Positions 37,034 to 48,603 of a stretch of 60,000 bases of DNA are shown in pieces. This DNA comes from Polytrichum commune (lineage: Eukaryota > Streptophyta > Polytrichopsida > Polytrichales > Polytrichaceae). The stretch is taken from positions 28,522,001-28,582,000 of the forward strand of contig OX485804.1 in the NCBI GenBank assembly GCA_950295325.1. The letters are read 5' to 3'. Each line of letters opens with the position of its first letter. Position 1 is the stretch's first letter. The notes below the pieces were generated by a model. That model saw nothing but the letters and a program-made list of their open reading frames with translations. It had not been told where the DNA came from and ran no database searches. The position numbers and the translations under genes were made by a program.

Positions 37034-37256
37034 AGTTTTAGTGTCACTTACTAATTGGATTCGCAGATTGCTATACCGTTTTTGATATATTGATGTAATT
37101 CTATACTAGGCATAGTTGGTAATGTCCTATAACATCCAAACAACCAGTTTAACATTTGTTGGTAAAATATAAGATATACAATAAATAGATAGAGCATTGT
37201 GTAACTCTAAATATTGAGCATGACACTAAATACCATATTTAGTGTACACTATCGTT
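37034..37256. mobile_element. MITE copy related to 40807-41036
   Basis: Left TTTTAGTGTCACTTACTAAT, internal AACATTTGTTGGTAAAAT and ATACAATAAATAGATAGAGC, right CACTAAATACCATATTTAGTG. These match the better preserved element at 40807-41036 in order and spacing. Confidence 0.7.
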
Positions 37257-37494
37257 TTGTGAATGGGGCATACCTTATTTAGCTCCTGAGTTCTAGGTGA
37301 TATATAATCAGAGCCAAAAGGTTTCGTGTTTCAACCATCTCACTACCATAATCCTAATCTTCTTAACGTAAATGCGTTTTAAGTGGCCTAATTAGAGTCT
37401 CAAAAGTGGTGCCTTATGAATTTCCACAATGCACGTCCTCGATTTCTCAACCATGCGTGTCATCATCGGGATTTCACTTGCAACTTTGAGCTAT

Positions 37495-37690
37495 GAGTAC
37501 ACTAAACACCTAATATAGTGTGGCCCACACTATGCATCACCGACCCCACGTTAATTGTCTTGTAAATAGTGGGTAGCAGTTCAACTAAAAAGGGTGTCAT
37601 ATGACACTCGGTGCTACATGACAAAGCTTGAAGATCACTTTATTTACACATGGCACACGAATTCTAATGCCACACTAATTGAGGTGTTTT
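37495..37690 (+). mobile_element. MITE copy (TAGTGTGGCC family)
   Basis: It contains TACACTAAACACCTAATATA, GTGTGGCCCACACTATGCAT, TTAATTGTCTTG, GGGTGTCATATGACACTCGG, GCTACATGACAAAGCTTG and GCCACACTAATTGAGGTG. The order is the same as at 49488-49675. Confidence 0.65.
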
Positions 37691-37854
37691 GTGCCGTGCA
37701 TTGATGGGACCTCATTATGAAAAACTACACTACAGTAGTTTCCAAAATAATCATCTCGTTCTTCCTATGAGACTGTTATATAAAAATGTACAATTCAGTT
37801 GTATGAGTCCTAAGCAATCGTCTTGCGTCGGGGAAAGAAATATGTGTTGATGTA

Positions 37855-38110
37855 ATCACCATATTCATTAATCAGGGACTTTGGGAAGTCTCAAGAAAGA
37901 TGCAAATGGTTTAATATATGGTTTAATTTCTTATTGTGATGACATGTATTTGTGCCAAAGTGGTTAGTGTTGCCCATGAGAATCGCTTTATTAAATCACA
38001 TTGAATATATTTTTGTGTTTTCCTTGTTCTTTATTTGAAAACAATGTCCTTGAATAGTCTCAAATCATGAAAAAAAAATCCTCCAATTACCAAATATAAT
38101 GATTCTACCA
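37855..38110. repeat. Inverted-repeat block related to 28263-28560
   Basis: The left arm has ATTCATTAATCAGGGACTTT and the right arm, inverted, has TTGGTAATTGGAGGATTTTT. TTATTGTGATGACATGTATT is shared word for word with the block at 28263. Confidence 0.55.
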
Positions 38111-38931
38111 TTGTGGTAGATTTAAATATTTCATGGCGACGCACAACAATTGCTTCCAGCGACACATGACAATCGTCCATGCCTTATATGCTTGTAGTGT
38201 TAGCTCCATATTTCTACATTGGTATATGCGATCACGTGGATATCATTACTGAGCAACTAGCTTATTTAGAGTCTCAAGGACTGGTCATTGCAAACCATGC
38301 AAATAACAGAAGTGGGGGGAGTGTGACAAGGTAGCATTGCCTTAAATCAACACCTTCCTTTTGGCAACACTTGTATTTTATCCTTTAGTTGTCGACAAGC
38401 GAGTGTAATGGTGCCAATGAGTAAGTCAATGTTAAAAGTGATCAATCATAGACAACATTGAATAAAATATAAAAACAAAACACCACTTTGGCCATTCATA
38501 ATAGCAATGCAAGAAGGATGCAAGAACGCTTAAAAAATAACACCAACTTTGGTCAATCATAATGATCCCTGGGGGATCGATCCGCTCAACGAGGCAGTCT
38601 GAGAAATGATCCACAAATGGGGGACATCACCTTCATTTAATGAAAGACTCTCACCCGCAATAAGGCTAAACTTGTGGCGATTCTCATCACCTAGCAACTC
38701 AACATCACTAGACCCCTCCCCCCCCCCAAGTGGTTAGTAAAAGGCTCGTTCTCAAAACAACTGTGCAAATATCTGTAAGTTGCATACAAATTTGTTTATC
38801 TACAACAAATGAAGAAGTATAGACTCCTTCCAATTTTACAAATCTACGATGAGTTTCTTCTGAATTTCTTCCAAGCTATTCAACATGCCCGATATAGCAA
38901 AAGTTACAAAAGTGTCACTTTTAGGCTCAAC

Positions 38932-39246
38932 TACACAAAACATGATATTTAGTGTTTGATTACATTTAGTGTTGTTACCACCCTACCATGCTCACACATT
39001 AATTTTCAATTCTTTGACAATCAGTGTTAGACATAAATGTGCCGCTACCTTCCTTACTGCCACCTCCCTTACTATAATATATCCTTACTAACACTAAATT
39101 CAAACATGTAACCTCCACATACGACCACAGTTGATATGTAGTGTTTGAGTTTGCATTTAAGGTTACTTACTTTTCATAGGGTTATTGATATTTAGTGTGT
39201 GCATTCGTATTTAGTGTATCAAACACTAAACATCACATTGTGTGTA
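38932..39246 (-). mobile_element. MITE of the CACTAAATAT family, copy 2 (inverted)
   Basis: Reverse-oriented relative of 36121-36465. In plus-strand order it has CATGATATTTAGTGTTTGAT, GTTGTTACCACCCTACCATG, TTACTAACACTAAATTCAAA, TACTTTTCATAGGGTTATTG and TTAGTGTATCAAACACTAAA. Confidence 0.8.
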
Positions 39247-39249
39247 CCT

Positions 39250-40800
39250 TAGTGGTAATTGAGGGTGTAGTATATGATATTGTTACTAGAACAACCACAC
39301 GCACCGAAAAGTATAATTTTAATAGGCTTGAAAGTACCATGATGTTGGAGGTATGCGTTCTTTATGTTGGAATGCGAGAGGCACTGATTGGTTGGGAGAA
39401 TGGAATCGGTCTAATGACACGAATACCAAGGCCTGACTCGAGTCCCCCTTTCCACCGTAGTCGAAGTTGGAAGTTCATACCTTACTTGCAATTTTTCGGG
39501 AGCTTGACAATGCAAGCTTTCACCCAAAACTCAAACTATTGAGAGCTCGATCCATTTTTCTTCTCACTTTTTTTTTTTATTGCGTTTTTAAGATGTGATT
39601 TAGTGTGGTATTCAAATTGGCATGCCATGTGTTTTAGGGAGGGTTTGTGCGACTTGTCATGTGGCACCTTCAAATCTAGTTGGCACCCATGAATTGCAAG
39701 GTACTTATCGTAGGTGGTGTCGTCTAGTTCAACGTTTTGATTGCCATAAGTGGATCGCCACGTTGGATTCACACATGGTCTCGAGCAATGCGGCCATGAC
39801 ACGTGGCAAGTTTCTTCACGGAAATGAGTGCTTCGTCTCGACCCATACAACACCATACGACAACGTTGGGCGATGACAAACATTGTGGGCCACACTTAAT
39901 CACACACTTAGTGTAGCTACAACAAGGAAAAAAAGCGTGTCCATGTTAAAGCAAAGAGGGATAGATGATGTTGAATGAAGGGGAAATCATGAGGAGCCAA
40001 AGAATACATGAAAGCTCATGGGTTTGGGTCCCACAAAAAAAAAAAAAAAAAAAAAAGTTGTGACCCTCGACTCTCCTAAGCGACCTCCACAAGGTGACTT
40101 GGCTTAGGGTTTTGACCACGCACTTATGAAAAACGGCTTTGAGTTTGGCACAATCGTTTCACCTAGGTTGTTTCAAGGGCACTTTTAAGTGGTAGAAGCC
40201 GCCCCAAAGGATAATCCCCTTGAAGTTCAAGCTCTTGGAGTGTAAATTTAGACTTGAATAGACAAGCATGGGGAGAGGTCCTCCCCACCAATGAGATGAC
40301 TCCATTCTTCAAGCTCTCGACCTCTATAGTGTTATAAAGGGTTGCGTTGAGCCGCCCTTGAAGCATGGAAAACCCATTAAAACAAAATAACAAAGCTCTC
40401 AAGTTGAAAGGTCAAGTGAGTGAACAAACACGTGTAACCCCCCCCCCCCCCCGACCCCACCCACACATGACAAGGCTCTATACTTTGAGCTTTCAACGTT
40501 TAAACCCAACGTTTAAAAATGGAAATAGAAATAGAAATAATATACACATGTTGAAAAGAGAGTGGACCACATCGTCTTCAAACTTTGTTAACTATTCTAG
40601 ACTTAATATGCAACATAAGTGGAGGGACCCTTGGAATACGATCGTGAAATCCTCACACACGCACTTTCGATAATTATAGTAAATCAAGGGAGGTCCAATT
40701 TCCAATCTTGTCGATGCTTCCTCGTAGATTTCCTACTTCAACACACATTTTGGTTCCGTAAATGTGATGTAAAACACGGGAAAACCAACCGAGGAACCAA
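39250..40800. other. Intergenic DNA with decayed repeats and homopolymers
   Basis: No gene is supported. A diverged inverted TAGTGTGGCC-family fragment is visible at about 39590-39700 (GATGTGATTTAGTGTGG, GCATGCCATGTG). Homopolymers are A23-24 at about 40035 and C14-15 at about 40438. Frames near 39195-39540 and 39536-39895 resemble no known protein. Confidence 0.5.
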
Positions 40801-40806
40801 AGAACC

Positions 40807-41036
40807 ACTGCACCAAATATGATATTTAGTGTGACTTACTATTTGGATTTACATGATGTTATATATCTTTTTCTATTGAAATAAAATTTCACCAAGTAAA
40901 GTTGTCAACGTTCCATAATGTCCAAACTACCAATTCAACTTTTGTTGGTAAAATTATGAGATGTACAGTAAATAGATATAGCATTGCGTAATTCCAAACA
41001 GTAAGTCACACTAAATATCATATTTAGTGTAGTTAC
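40807..41036. mobile_element. MITE with about 38-bp terminal repeats (CACTAAATATGATATTTAGTGTGACTTAC type)
   Basis: The left end is CACCAAATATGATATTTAGT then GTGACTTACTATTTGG. The right end inverted is CACTAAATATGATATTTAGT then GTGACTTACTGTTTGG. The length is about 230 bp. The terminus is itself nearly palindromic. It shares this outer block with the 320-bp family at 36121. Confidence 0.85.
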
Positions 41037-41282
41037 AGATGAACCGATTGAGTTTGAAAAGTAACCAGTTGAAGTTCAAGACTTTGGGGAAAACACCAAT
41101 CATTCTAGAGGACTCTATAGCATCGACCTCAAAATTACTAAAGACAAACCGTAAGATCACAACATTTAACCGGTTGGACTTGGAAACACGAGGATTTTGA
41201 CCAACTATGCCCAAACTCTCCCCGGACACGGCCAAGGACACCACCCACATACACTTACTACACTAAATTCGCTATTTAGTGT

Positions 41283-41700
41283 CACACGGTAAGTTACATC
41301 ACTATGGTGACTTTTTGGATGACGCTTCGTATGAGCACCTGAGCAAACACCGTCATCGACGATGGATGAGTTCCGTCCCGTGTCCTAAACCCTACCTTCT
41401 TCAGTCGGCAACTTATGATGAAATACTATCATGGATGATTGAAATCTGGATGAAAAATCACGTGGTTTACCCATGGTAATTGTCACATGGTAATTTACAT
41501 CACTATGGTAACATTTTGGTTGATGCTTCGTATGAATAACCGAACAAACATCGTCATAGACGATGGATGCGTGTCCAAAACCCTACTTTCTTTAGTCCAC
41601 AACTTGTGATGAAAGATTGTCATGGATGATCGGAACCCGGATGAAACATCACTCGGTAACTCACTCACGGTAATTAATTGCCACACTGTAATTTTTGAAC
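41283..41700. repeat. Tandem duplication, 200-bp period, with a third start
   Basis: Units start CACACGGTAAGTTACATC at 41283 and CACATGGTAATTTACATC at 41483, with a truncated third start (CACACTGTAATTTTTG) at 41682. Shared internal text includes GATGCTTCGTATGA, CGTCAT(C/A)GACGATGGATG and TATCATGGATGAT or TGTCATGGATGAT. It lies next to CACTAAATTCGCTATTTAGTG, an end of the CACTAAATAT family, so it may be the body of another such element. Confidence 0.8.
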
Positions 41701-41859
41701 CCCCCACAAAATTTCACACAAGGGATGGCAAATAACGCCGGGGTTTAACACATTTAGTGTAGGTGGGCAACCCACTAGACCGCGGTTTACAATGCGTGTT
41801 GTCTACGACACTTTGAGAATCGGTGACACTAAACGTCCTATTTAGTGGCTTACTAGAAG

Positions 41860-42300
41860 CGGGCGAGCCCCACATGAGAACCGCACATGTTGGTAAAAAG
41901 GAAGAGGGAGGGATGGATGGTGGCCCCAGTGGAAAAGTTTCCTGCCCGAGTGTCCGTCGGGCAGGGTGCGGGGGGCAGGGGGCAGGGCGGTGTCGGAGTT
42001 CTAATGTGGGAAAGTTTGGAGGCGGGCAGCCGGGGGGGACCAAACTTGGGCAGCAAGACGAACTCCGGTCCGCGCGCGTTGACGGAGCAACGATGGCAGG
42101 CCGCGTGACGACTTTTCTACTGCACCTTCCCTGGGTCTGCGCCCCTACCCTGGACCCGGTCGGTAACTAGCCAGGAGGGTCGGAAACTAGAACACGCGGT
42201 CGGAAACTAGGTACCCGGGTTAATTTCAGCCCCGGGGCGGGTGGGACCCACCTGCATTCTCCGGGCGGGCATGCTCTCACCCCCCCCCTGCCTTCCCCTT
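41860..42300. other. GC-rich island with a 20-bp minirepeat
   Basis: This stretch is visibly richer in G and C than the AT-rich surroundings. GGTCGG(T/A)AACTAG occurs three times at 42158, 42178 and 42198, an exact 20-bp spacing. Open frames on both strands are low-complexity Gly/Pro/Arg products of the base composition, and I do not call a gene. Confidence 0.6.
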
Positions 42301-42422
42301 GGTGAAGCTACGAGACTGAAGGCCCACGTCGCACACGAGACTGAAGGCCCGTGACCATTGATTGCACTCTTGAGGGCCGGGTCGATGGTCCGGGGAGGTT
42401 TTTCGTTGGGGGTAATGGGTCG

Positions 42423-43398
42423 AGGGCCACTTCACACACGAGGAAGCCGGAAGCCGGGACCGTGAGATTGGGAGAGCCCAAAAGGGAAGTGTCCAAAGGT
42501 TGTCACAAGACACCTCCAAAAATCACGGAGTGTGGTCACGGACTCTCAAGTGTAGTGTGACGTCGTATGTGATCGGGTGCCTCGATTAATTGCTATTTCG
42601 ATGATTTTTCTTTTCGTGCGGGTGTTCACGCATGATACAAAATAGAATGAATCAGCAGTTGTGAGCGTTTGGAGTGCCATGGTCTCCTAGTGGTTTTGTG
42701 TGAGGCCTACCTCCAAGAGGTGGTTGTTGAAAATCGTCTGAGTGACCATGAAACATGATCCATTTGATGCCATGTAGGAATCCATGTAGACTTTTACATC
42801 CATCTAGCATTCACTTATATACTTCGTTGGTCCCTCAAGCGGAGTGTGAAGCGAACTTGGACTGGCTCCGCCTTTTCCCATCAATGAGAGGGGCTTGAAG
42901 TGTACCAGTCGCGGACTCTCAGGGCCACTTCACACACGAGCCAAGAGCCGTGACCATGAAGTTGTGAGAGCCCAAGAGAAAGTGTCCAGAGGCCATCCCA
43001 AGACACTTCCAAAATCTTGTATTGTGGTCACGGACTCTCAAGTGTAGTGTGAAGTCATATGTGACCGGGCCCTCAGCCAAATGCTACTTCAATGAATTTC
43101 TATTCATGTGGATCTTCACGCATGTTAAAATAGAATAAATCAACGGTTGTGAGATTTTAGAGTGTCATAGTCTCCCAGTTTTGTATTAGGCCTACCTACA
43201 AGAGGTGGTTTTTGAAATAGTCCAAGTGACCATGAAACATGATCCATTCGACGCCATGTAGGAATCCATGTAAACTTTACATCCACTTTGCATTCACATA
43301 CTCCGTTGGTCCCTCAAGCATAGTGTGAAGCGAACTTGGACCGGCCATGCCTTTTCCACCAATGAGAATGCTTGAAGTGTAATGGTCACGGGCTCTCA
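42423..43398. mobile_element. Tandem dimer of an AGGGCCACTTCACAC element
   Basis: Two units of about 498 and 478 bp start with AGGGCCACTTCACACACGAG (first copy AGGGCCACTTCACACACGAGG) at 42423 and 42921. Both run through TGTGGTCACGGACTCTCAAG, GACCATGAAACATGATCCAT and CCATGTAGGAATCCATGTA to an end near GGGCTCTCAG or CGGACTCTCAG. They share their terminus with the 340-bp MITE at 27007, with about 150 bp more internal sequence. Further GAAGTGGCCCT ends at 43405-43445 suggest nested copies. Confidence 0.8.
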
Positions 43399-43657
43399 GT
43401 CCCGTGTGTGAAGTGGCCCTCAGTCTCTTGTGCGAAGTGGCCCTGAGGTCCGAGTGTTTCAAAGTCCAACCGATTACATGTTGACATCTTTTGGATTTTG
43501 TGTATTATTTTAAGGTAGATTTGATAGATTCCATTAAAGTGATTAGTAATTTTCTTGAAGTCTTAAACTTCAGCCGGTTATTTTTCAAGCCCAACTACTT
43601 CATATGCAACTAATATGATACTTAATGTCACCAATTATTCTATATGTCTTGCTCAAT

Positions 43658-43760
43658 AATAATAATAATATGAACACTTGTCCCCTGGAGGGCCGGCGTG
43701 AATAGAGTGTCTGTTCGTCTCGACAATGAGCCAGAGCCCACAGGACAAAGGGCCATTGTT
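43658..43760 (-). mobile_element. SINE-like retroposon, 5'-truncated, with target-site duplication
   Basis: About 103 bp are inserted between two copies of TCTTGCTCAAT (43647-43657 and 43760-43770). Read on the minus strand it has GTCCTGTGGGCTCTGG, CGAACAGACACTCTATTCAC and a 3' tail of ATT repeats. The undisturbed target, TCTTGCTCAATACTAATTG, occurs at 44736-44754 in a related repeat. A second, longer copy is at 59654-59810. A short element with a simple tail and an 11-bp duplication fits a retroposon (SINE) mobilised by LINE machinery. The pol III promoter is not visible in the truncated copy. Confidence 0.8.
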
Positions 43761-43989
43761 CTTGCTCAATACTAATTGTGGACTGCAATATAGTGTCGTC
43801 ACCAACATTATTTGTTGTTCCTTGTAGATTTTGTAGGGTTTTGCCTTATGGATGAACTCATCCATCATCTATGACAATACTTGTTCACTTATTGACAAGA
43901 AGTGTCATCTAAAAAGTTACCATGGTGACATAAAATATCATACGACACTAAATATCACATTTAGTGTAGTAGTCGGTTCTCCCTGTTCA

Positions 43990-44390
43990 TTGGACCAGTT
44001 CACACGGGGTCCCAAGTCCTAAGTCCCAAGTCGGTTGAGGTCAGTCTCTGCAATCTCAACCGTTGCAAACATGGAAGTTCGTACTTACCACTCACCGCTT
44101 CACAACGGGTCCCAAGTCCCAAGTGTGACATGGATCCCTAAATGGCAACACTTTTGGGAGACGAGGCTTGGGACTTGTGTTGAGAATTGGGTCAAGCAAA
44201 AAGCCAGACTCAACTCTCAACACAAGTCTTGCGAATGTATTTGCATGAACCAATCAATATACGACTTCAATGACAATTAGCCATATTTTAATGGTTTCTT
44301 GAGGCTCAAAAGTCGGGACTTTGCCTCCATGTGGGGGACTTGCTAATATGAGTAGGACTTGGGACTTGGGACCCCATGTGATTTGGCCCT
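43990..44390. mobile_element. Non-autonomous inverted-repeat transposon, single-unit relative of 6905-7585
   Basis: Left end TTGGACCAGTTCACACGGGG; right end, inverted, AGGGCCAAATCACATGGGG. Both run into GTCCCAAGTC repeats. The body carries one copy of the 262-bp module duplicated in the 6905 element (CAACACTTTTGGGAGACGAG, GGGTCAAGCAAAAAGCCAGA). It joins directly an inverted AGGGCCACTTCAC-family fragment at 44396-44640. Confidence 0.8.
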
Positions 44391-44395
44391 AAGAC

Positions 44396-44640
44396 CTCTC
44401 ATTGGTCGAAAAAGTAGAGACCATCCAAGTTCACTTCACAGTGGAAGGTGAAGGCCTAAGGGCCCAAAGAAATTATCATGAATGAAAAGTCTACATGGAT
44501 TCCTACATGGCAGACCGTGTCTGTTAAACATCTGTAAATAAATGATAGCTCATGGCACAACCTTTGGATGAGAATCAAGGGCCCTCACAAGTACACGATC
44601 AAGGTCCTTGGCTCATGTGTGAAGTGGCCCTTGGATGTCC
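44396..44640 (-). mobile_element. Inverted fragment of the AGGGCCACTTCAC MITE
   Basis: In reverse relative to 27007-27346: CTCATTGGTCGAAAA, AAAAGTCTACATGGATTCCT, GCACAACCTTTGGATGAGAA and CTCATGTGTGAAGTGGCCCTT. One terminus is missing where it meets the element ending at 44390. Confidence 0.75.
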
Positions 44641-46970
44641 CTTGATTAGCCTTTAGGTCCAAAATGGACCTTGAGACCTTTACGAGTTTGGCAAAATACA
44701 CTAAATATTGTATTTAGCATCGCCAATTTTACTTGTCTTGCTCAATACTAATTGTATATCACCTGTGTAGTGTCACAAACACTTAATGTAAACCTAACAA
44801 TACTTGCTATTCCTTGTAAACAAAATTTGGACATTGTAGATATACAATGTTGCAATTTTTTTACTTACTAAGCATTTTTCATCCAAAAATTAATCATTCA
44901 TGAGCTGCATATATATTACATACATGTTGGATGTAGAACATACCAAACTTTAGGTCCTTCTCCACTTGATGCTAAATAAAAGATTTTTGGCGAGAAGGAA
45001 TTTGGCTAGAAGGAGAGCTTTACTTACTTTGTATTCCAACCTACCACTAACAATACTTGCTGGTCCTAGGTGGCAACATTTCATTCTTGGTATTAGCTCA
45101 AGCAAATGCCTACCCTATAGCTACTAAAAGATCCCCTGGGTTTTATGCAGTATTAGCTTAGCCACTACCCTTGACACCCATTGGACAATGCCATAATACT
45201 TGAAGTTATATTAAGTTGCCTTCGCCATGTTGTTAACTAATAACAATGGCCCAATATTACACCTAGTAGGGTAAATGGGACGTAAATGAGCTTTATTCGG
45301 TTTATGGTCTTATTTGATGACCTATATTTGAGTGATGTATGATTAGGTGTGTATCTAAGAATAGACATTAAAAACATGCATTCGAAAGAGATAAATTATA
45401 TGTTCAAAATGTGTTGACCATTGTAGGCTCAATAGTCACCAAAATTGGGGGGGGGGGGGTTTCTACATGAACAATCTCTTTCAAGTAGCTTTTAAACATA
45501 CATTTTTGTTGTTGTTGTTCATTTGTAGATCCATACCTAACCACCTACCACTCGAATATAGGTATCCATATTAATACCATGTTGGAATAGAACACAAAGT
45601 GGTTATTTCAAAGCTGCTCTATGCAACAATTCCTAAGCAAGGTCATGTAATGTAGATGGGTCTTGATGGTTACTTTTTACGATAAGCCCACTTCTCCTAG
45701 ATTGAAACACTTGATTAATACAAGATGGTTAGCATATTTGATTTAAGGCCGCAACCATTATCCTCATAATTTTTGAAGCTCATATGAATCCCTTATATCA
45801 TCATGATAGTGAAGTTGGTCATTACATGGTCATCTAGCCCCCCCCCCCTCCCCCAACTAATGCTAATTGTTGAGCCTAGAATGGTATATCATATTTGGAG
45901 CATGGATCCAATCTTGTTCAAACACGTGTCTTTTGGTGTCCATTCTTGGAATTACATATTAACTACGTGCCACTCAAATATAGGATTTGGATCAAGATAA
46001 GTAAGAAAATTAGGCACGTCTACCTAGAAGATGGAGTTTCAAGTGAGAGCAAGTGAGAATGTGTGTAGAAAAACACTCAAAGTTTTGGTGATGTGGAGGC
46101 TTCTTTGGTTAAAACCCAAAACGTATGGAAAGAGCCAATAAAATTCCTAAAACTTTTCAGGCTTGGGAATCGGTTCATTCAACCCGTTGCGTGAATTCGC
46201 ACTTTGAAAGAATGGTTAAGAGTTTTTCGCAAAGATGATATGTTTTTAGGTAGGGTCGAGTGAAGGGAGGCCATTTGTTTCAATAATTGGCATATAGATG
46301 AGCTAAAAGCAAGTTGGGATGACAATACTAGTGGACTTATCCATGAGAAGTGTGGCTACACTAATTATCCCAATTAGTATATGTTTAGTATTCGGATATA
46401 CTATTGAATGAGAATATATTATTTTACCAAGCAAAGTCATTTATGTTCGATAATGTCTGAACAACCTATTGAATGTTACCATGGATGAAATTTTGTGTAA
46501 ACAATCATAACTCTAAAAAAAAACTTCCATCTATATGGTCAAATATATAATAAGAGGTGCCGATTGCTCTTGATGAGCTCCTGATTCAAACTAGACTGCT
46601 TCAATTCATCTCTTAGGCGGTATTGCTTTGGCCTCTAGGGAGCTCGATTTAGTCCTTGATACTTGTACATTAAAAGTCTAAAAATGACCCTATTTAAAAT
46701 CATCCCATTTACCATGTGCCTTATTCCAGTTGGAGCACACACACATGTCCATTGAATTAGAGGATGATTTGAGTTTGAATAAATGACCAATACGCAATTA
46801 CATACCATGTATATTTCATTGTGTGTTGTCACATGTGACTCTATTTTCACTTCCTTTTTTTTTTATGATCAAGTTGTGCTGAACATGGATTCAATATTAC
46901 AAAACAAATAGAAGAAAAAAACATTGTTTCAATACTTGTTGGAGGTTCTTACAACTTGTCATGTTAGTTA
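44641..46970. other. Intergenic DNA with decayed repeats
   Basis: No gene is supported. Visible pieces are the SINE empty-site repeat at about 44700-44830, dispersed-repeat text at 45510-45560 and 45900-45980 (shared with 5917 and 8560), poly-G at about 45449, poly-C at about 45840, and a diverged relative of the 230-bp MITE at about 46375-46500. Confidence 0.5.
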
Positions 46971-46975
46971 ACCCA

Positions 46976-47336
46976 GCCCCGGGCTACATCATATCTCCAT
47001 TCGGCTAGGCCCCTCCCCTCCCACGCCTCCTTCACTGCCCGGTCATCCTGCCCACCCCTGCATGGGAACTCGTCCCCGTCGGGAACCAATGTGACAATGC
47101 GCGGTCACTTAAGCCATTAAGCTCCTTTGGCATGTGAAGGAACTCCATCAATTAACTTGGGAATAATGAAAGTGATGTCAACTTGAATGTTTGTAATTCC
47201 GACCAGGTATTGTCACGTTGGTTCCCAACAAGGAAGAGTTCCCACGTAGGTGCGGGTAGGAAGACCAAGCAGTGAAGGAGGTGTGGGAGGGGAGGGGCAG
47301 GGCCCAACCGAATGAAAATGTGATACAACCTGGGGC
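46976..47336. mobile_element. Foldback, Mutator-like non-autonomous element, copy 2
   Basis: Left end GCCCCGGGCTACATCATATC; right end, inverted, GCCCCAGGTTGTATCACATT. Long arms carry CTCCCACGCCTCCTTCACTG-type text and GGGAACCAATGTGACAAT. The flanks GTTAACCCA (46967-46975) and GTTAACCAA (47337-47345) agree at eight of nine positions, which fits a 9-bp target duplication. It is related along its length to 27523-27873. Confidence 0.8.
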
Positions 47337-47339
47337 GTT

Positions 47340-48600
47340 AACCAAGGGTGGAAAAGCAACCCAACTTTTCCGGCCGATGCATTGGGTTTTTGGTCTTAAT
47401 GCAACAAAAATAAAATAAAATGAGTTTCGCGAATAAAACCATGGTTTTTTTCCAACACTTGCCACTTGGCAGTCGGCAATCGACACCATTATTGGAGGAC
47501 ATTGGACCCTCTGGTCTATACTCTCAACTTATCTGCAATAAAGCCGAATAAAACCAGATTTTGCTTGACCTCAAATAATCTGGGATTTTTTTTTTTAAAC
47601 TATGAAAAACCCAACTGTAAAAAACCACATGATGCCAGCCTTGGCATTAACCCATACAAATGCACCACCGTTTCCAATCTGTTACGGAATTTAAGCTGGG
47701 TTAACCATTAGACCATCCTGCTGGCTCGGAATTGAGGGTTTTTTGGCCCCGAATTTAGGTTTTTTTTGCCCGGAATTGAGGGTTTTGGGACCGGGATTGA
47801 GGGTTTTTTGCCACCGTGGTAAAGTGCACGCAACAGTAAGGTTTGGGAATAACTTTGGACGTATTGTCTGTACCTATATGAAGAGTTCGAGTAGGGACCA
47901 GCTGTCTTGAAAACCTGTGTAATGTAACGCAAGGTACCGAGGCCTTAAAGTGTCACTTTTAGAGTTTTGTTTGTTTTGTTTGCAAGTTTCAGATCGTTAC
48001 AAGTGCTTGCAGAAAAAAAAGAAAAAAAAAGTTGCAGATTAGCAACACATGAATACGATTGAAGCAACTAGGTTTCGATGCAAACAACGTTTGTATGAGT
48101 CTAGGGCAAAATAAAAAAAGGTGGTTTTCGATTTGAGCCTTTTAATGTTAAGTAGGGGGGAGTTTGTTTTTGTGTGCATTTTCTCTGGTACTCTAGCCAC
48201 ACATGCAGCGTCAAGTATCTTGAAGGTAGGTGGTGAACTTGTTGGGTTAGTTTCTGGTTATCAAGTTGAATATATGACAAGCGTAGATTAGACTCGACAC
48301 ATGTGCAGTGAATGGAGTCATGTCGTGAGGGTTGCTTGTGAGATCAAATGGGTTGTGTGTTGTAGGTCCCCCACACTCCTCCTAGTACCGGTGGCAATCC
48401 CATAAAGTTTTGGAGGTAATTTCAAAATTCTTATTAATTATCAAAGTCCACTGACACGAAGTCATAAGAAGGCCGCATAGCCTCGGTAAGGTGAGGCCTT
48501 ACCTTCTCATGTGGTTCCTTCTTGTTGTTTGCTACCTTATACTACTCGGATTTGAGATGTTGACATTTATGTACATTTGCAATTGCATACGAAGAAGCCA
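47340..48600. other. Intergenic DNA, no gene supported
   Basis: A GAATTGAGGGTTTT(T/G) minirepeat is present at about 47729-47810 (GGAATTGAGGGTTTTTTGG, GGAATTGAGGGTTTTGGG, GGGATTGAGGGTTTTTTG). Nothing else is recognised. Confidence 0.5.
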
Positions 48601-48603
48601 ACA

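Noticed and set aside
41714-42170. Overlapping Pro/Gly/Arg-rich frames on both strands
   Set aside because: They arise from the GC-rich composition and lie across a minirepeat; there are no splice partners or similarity.
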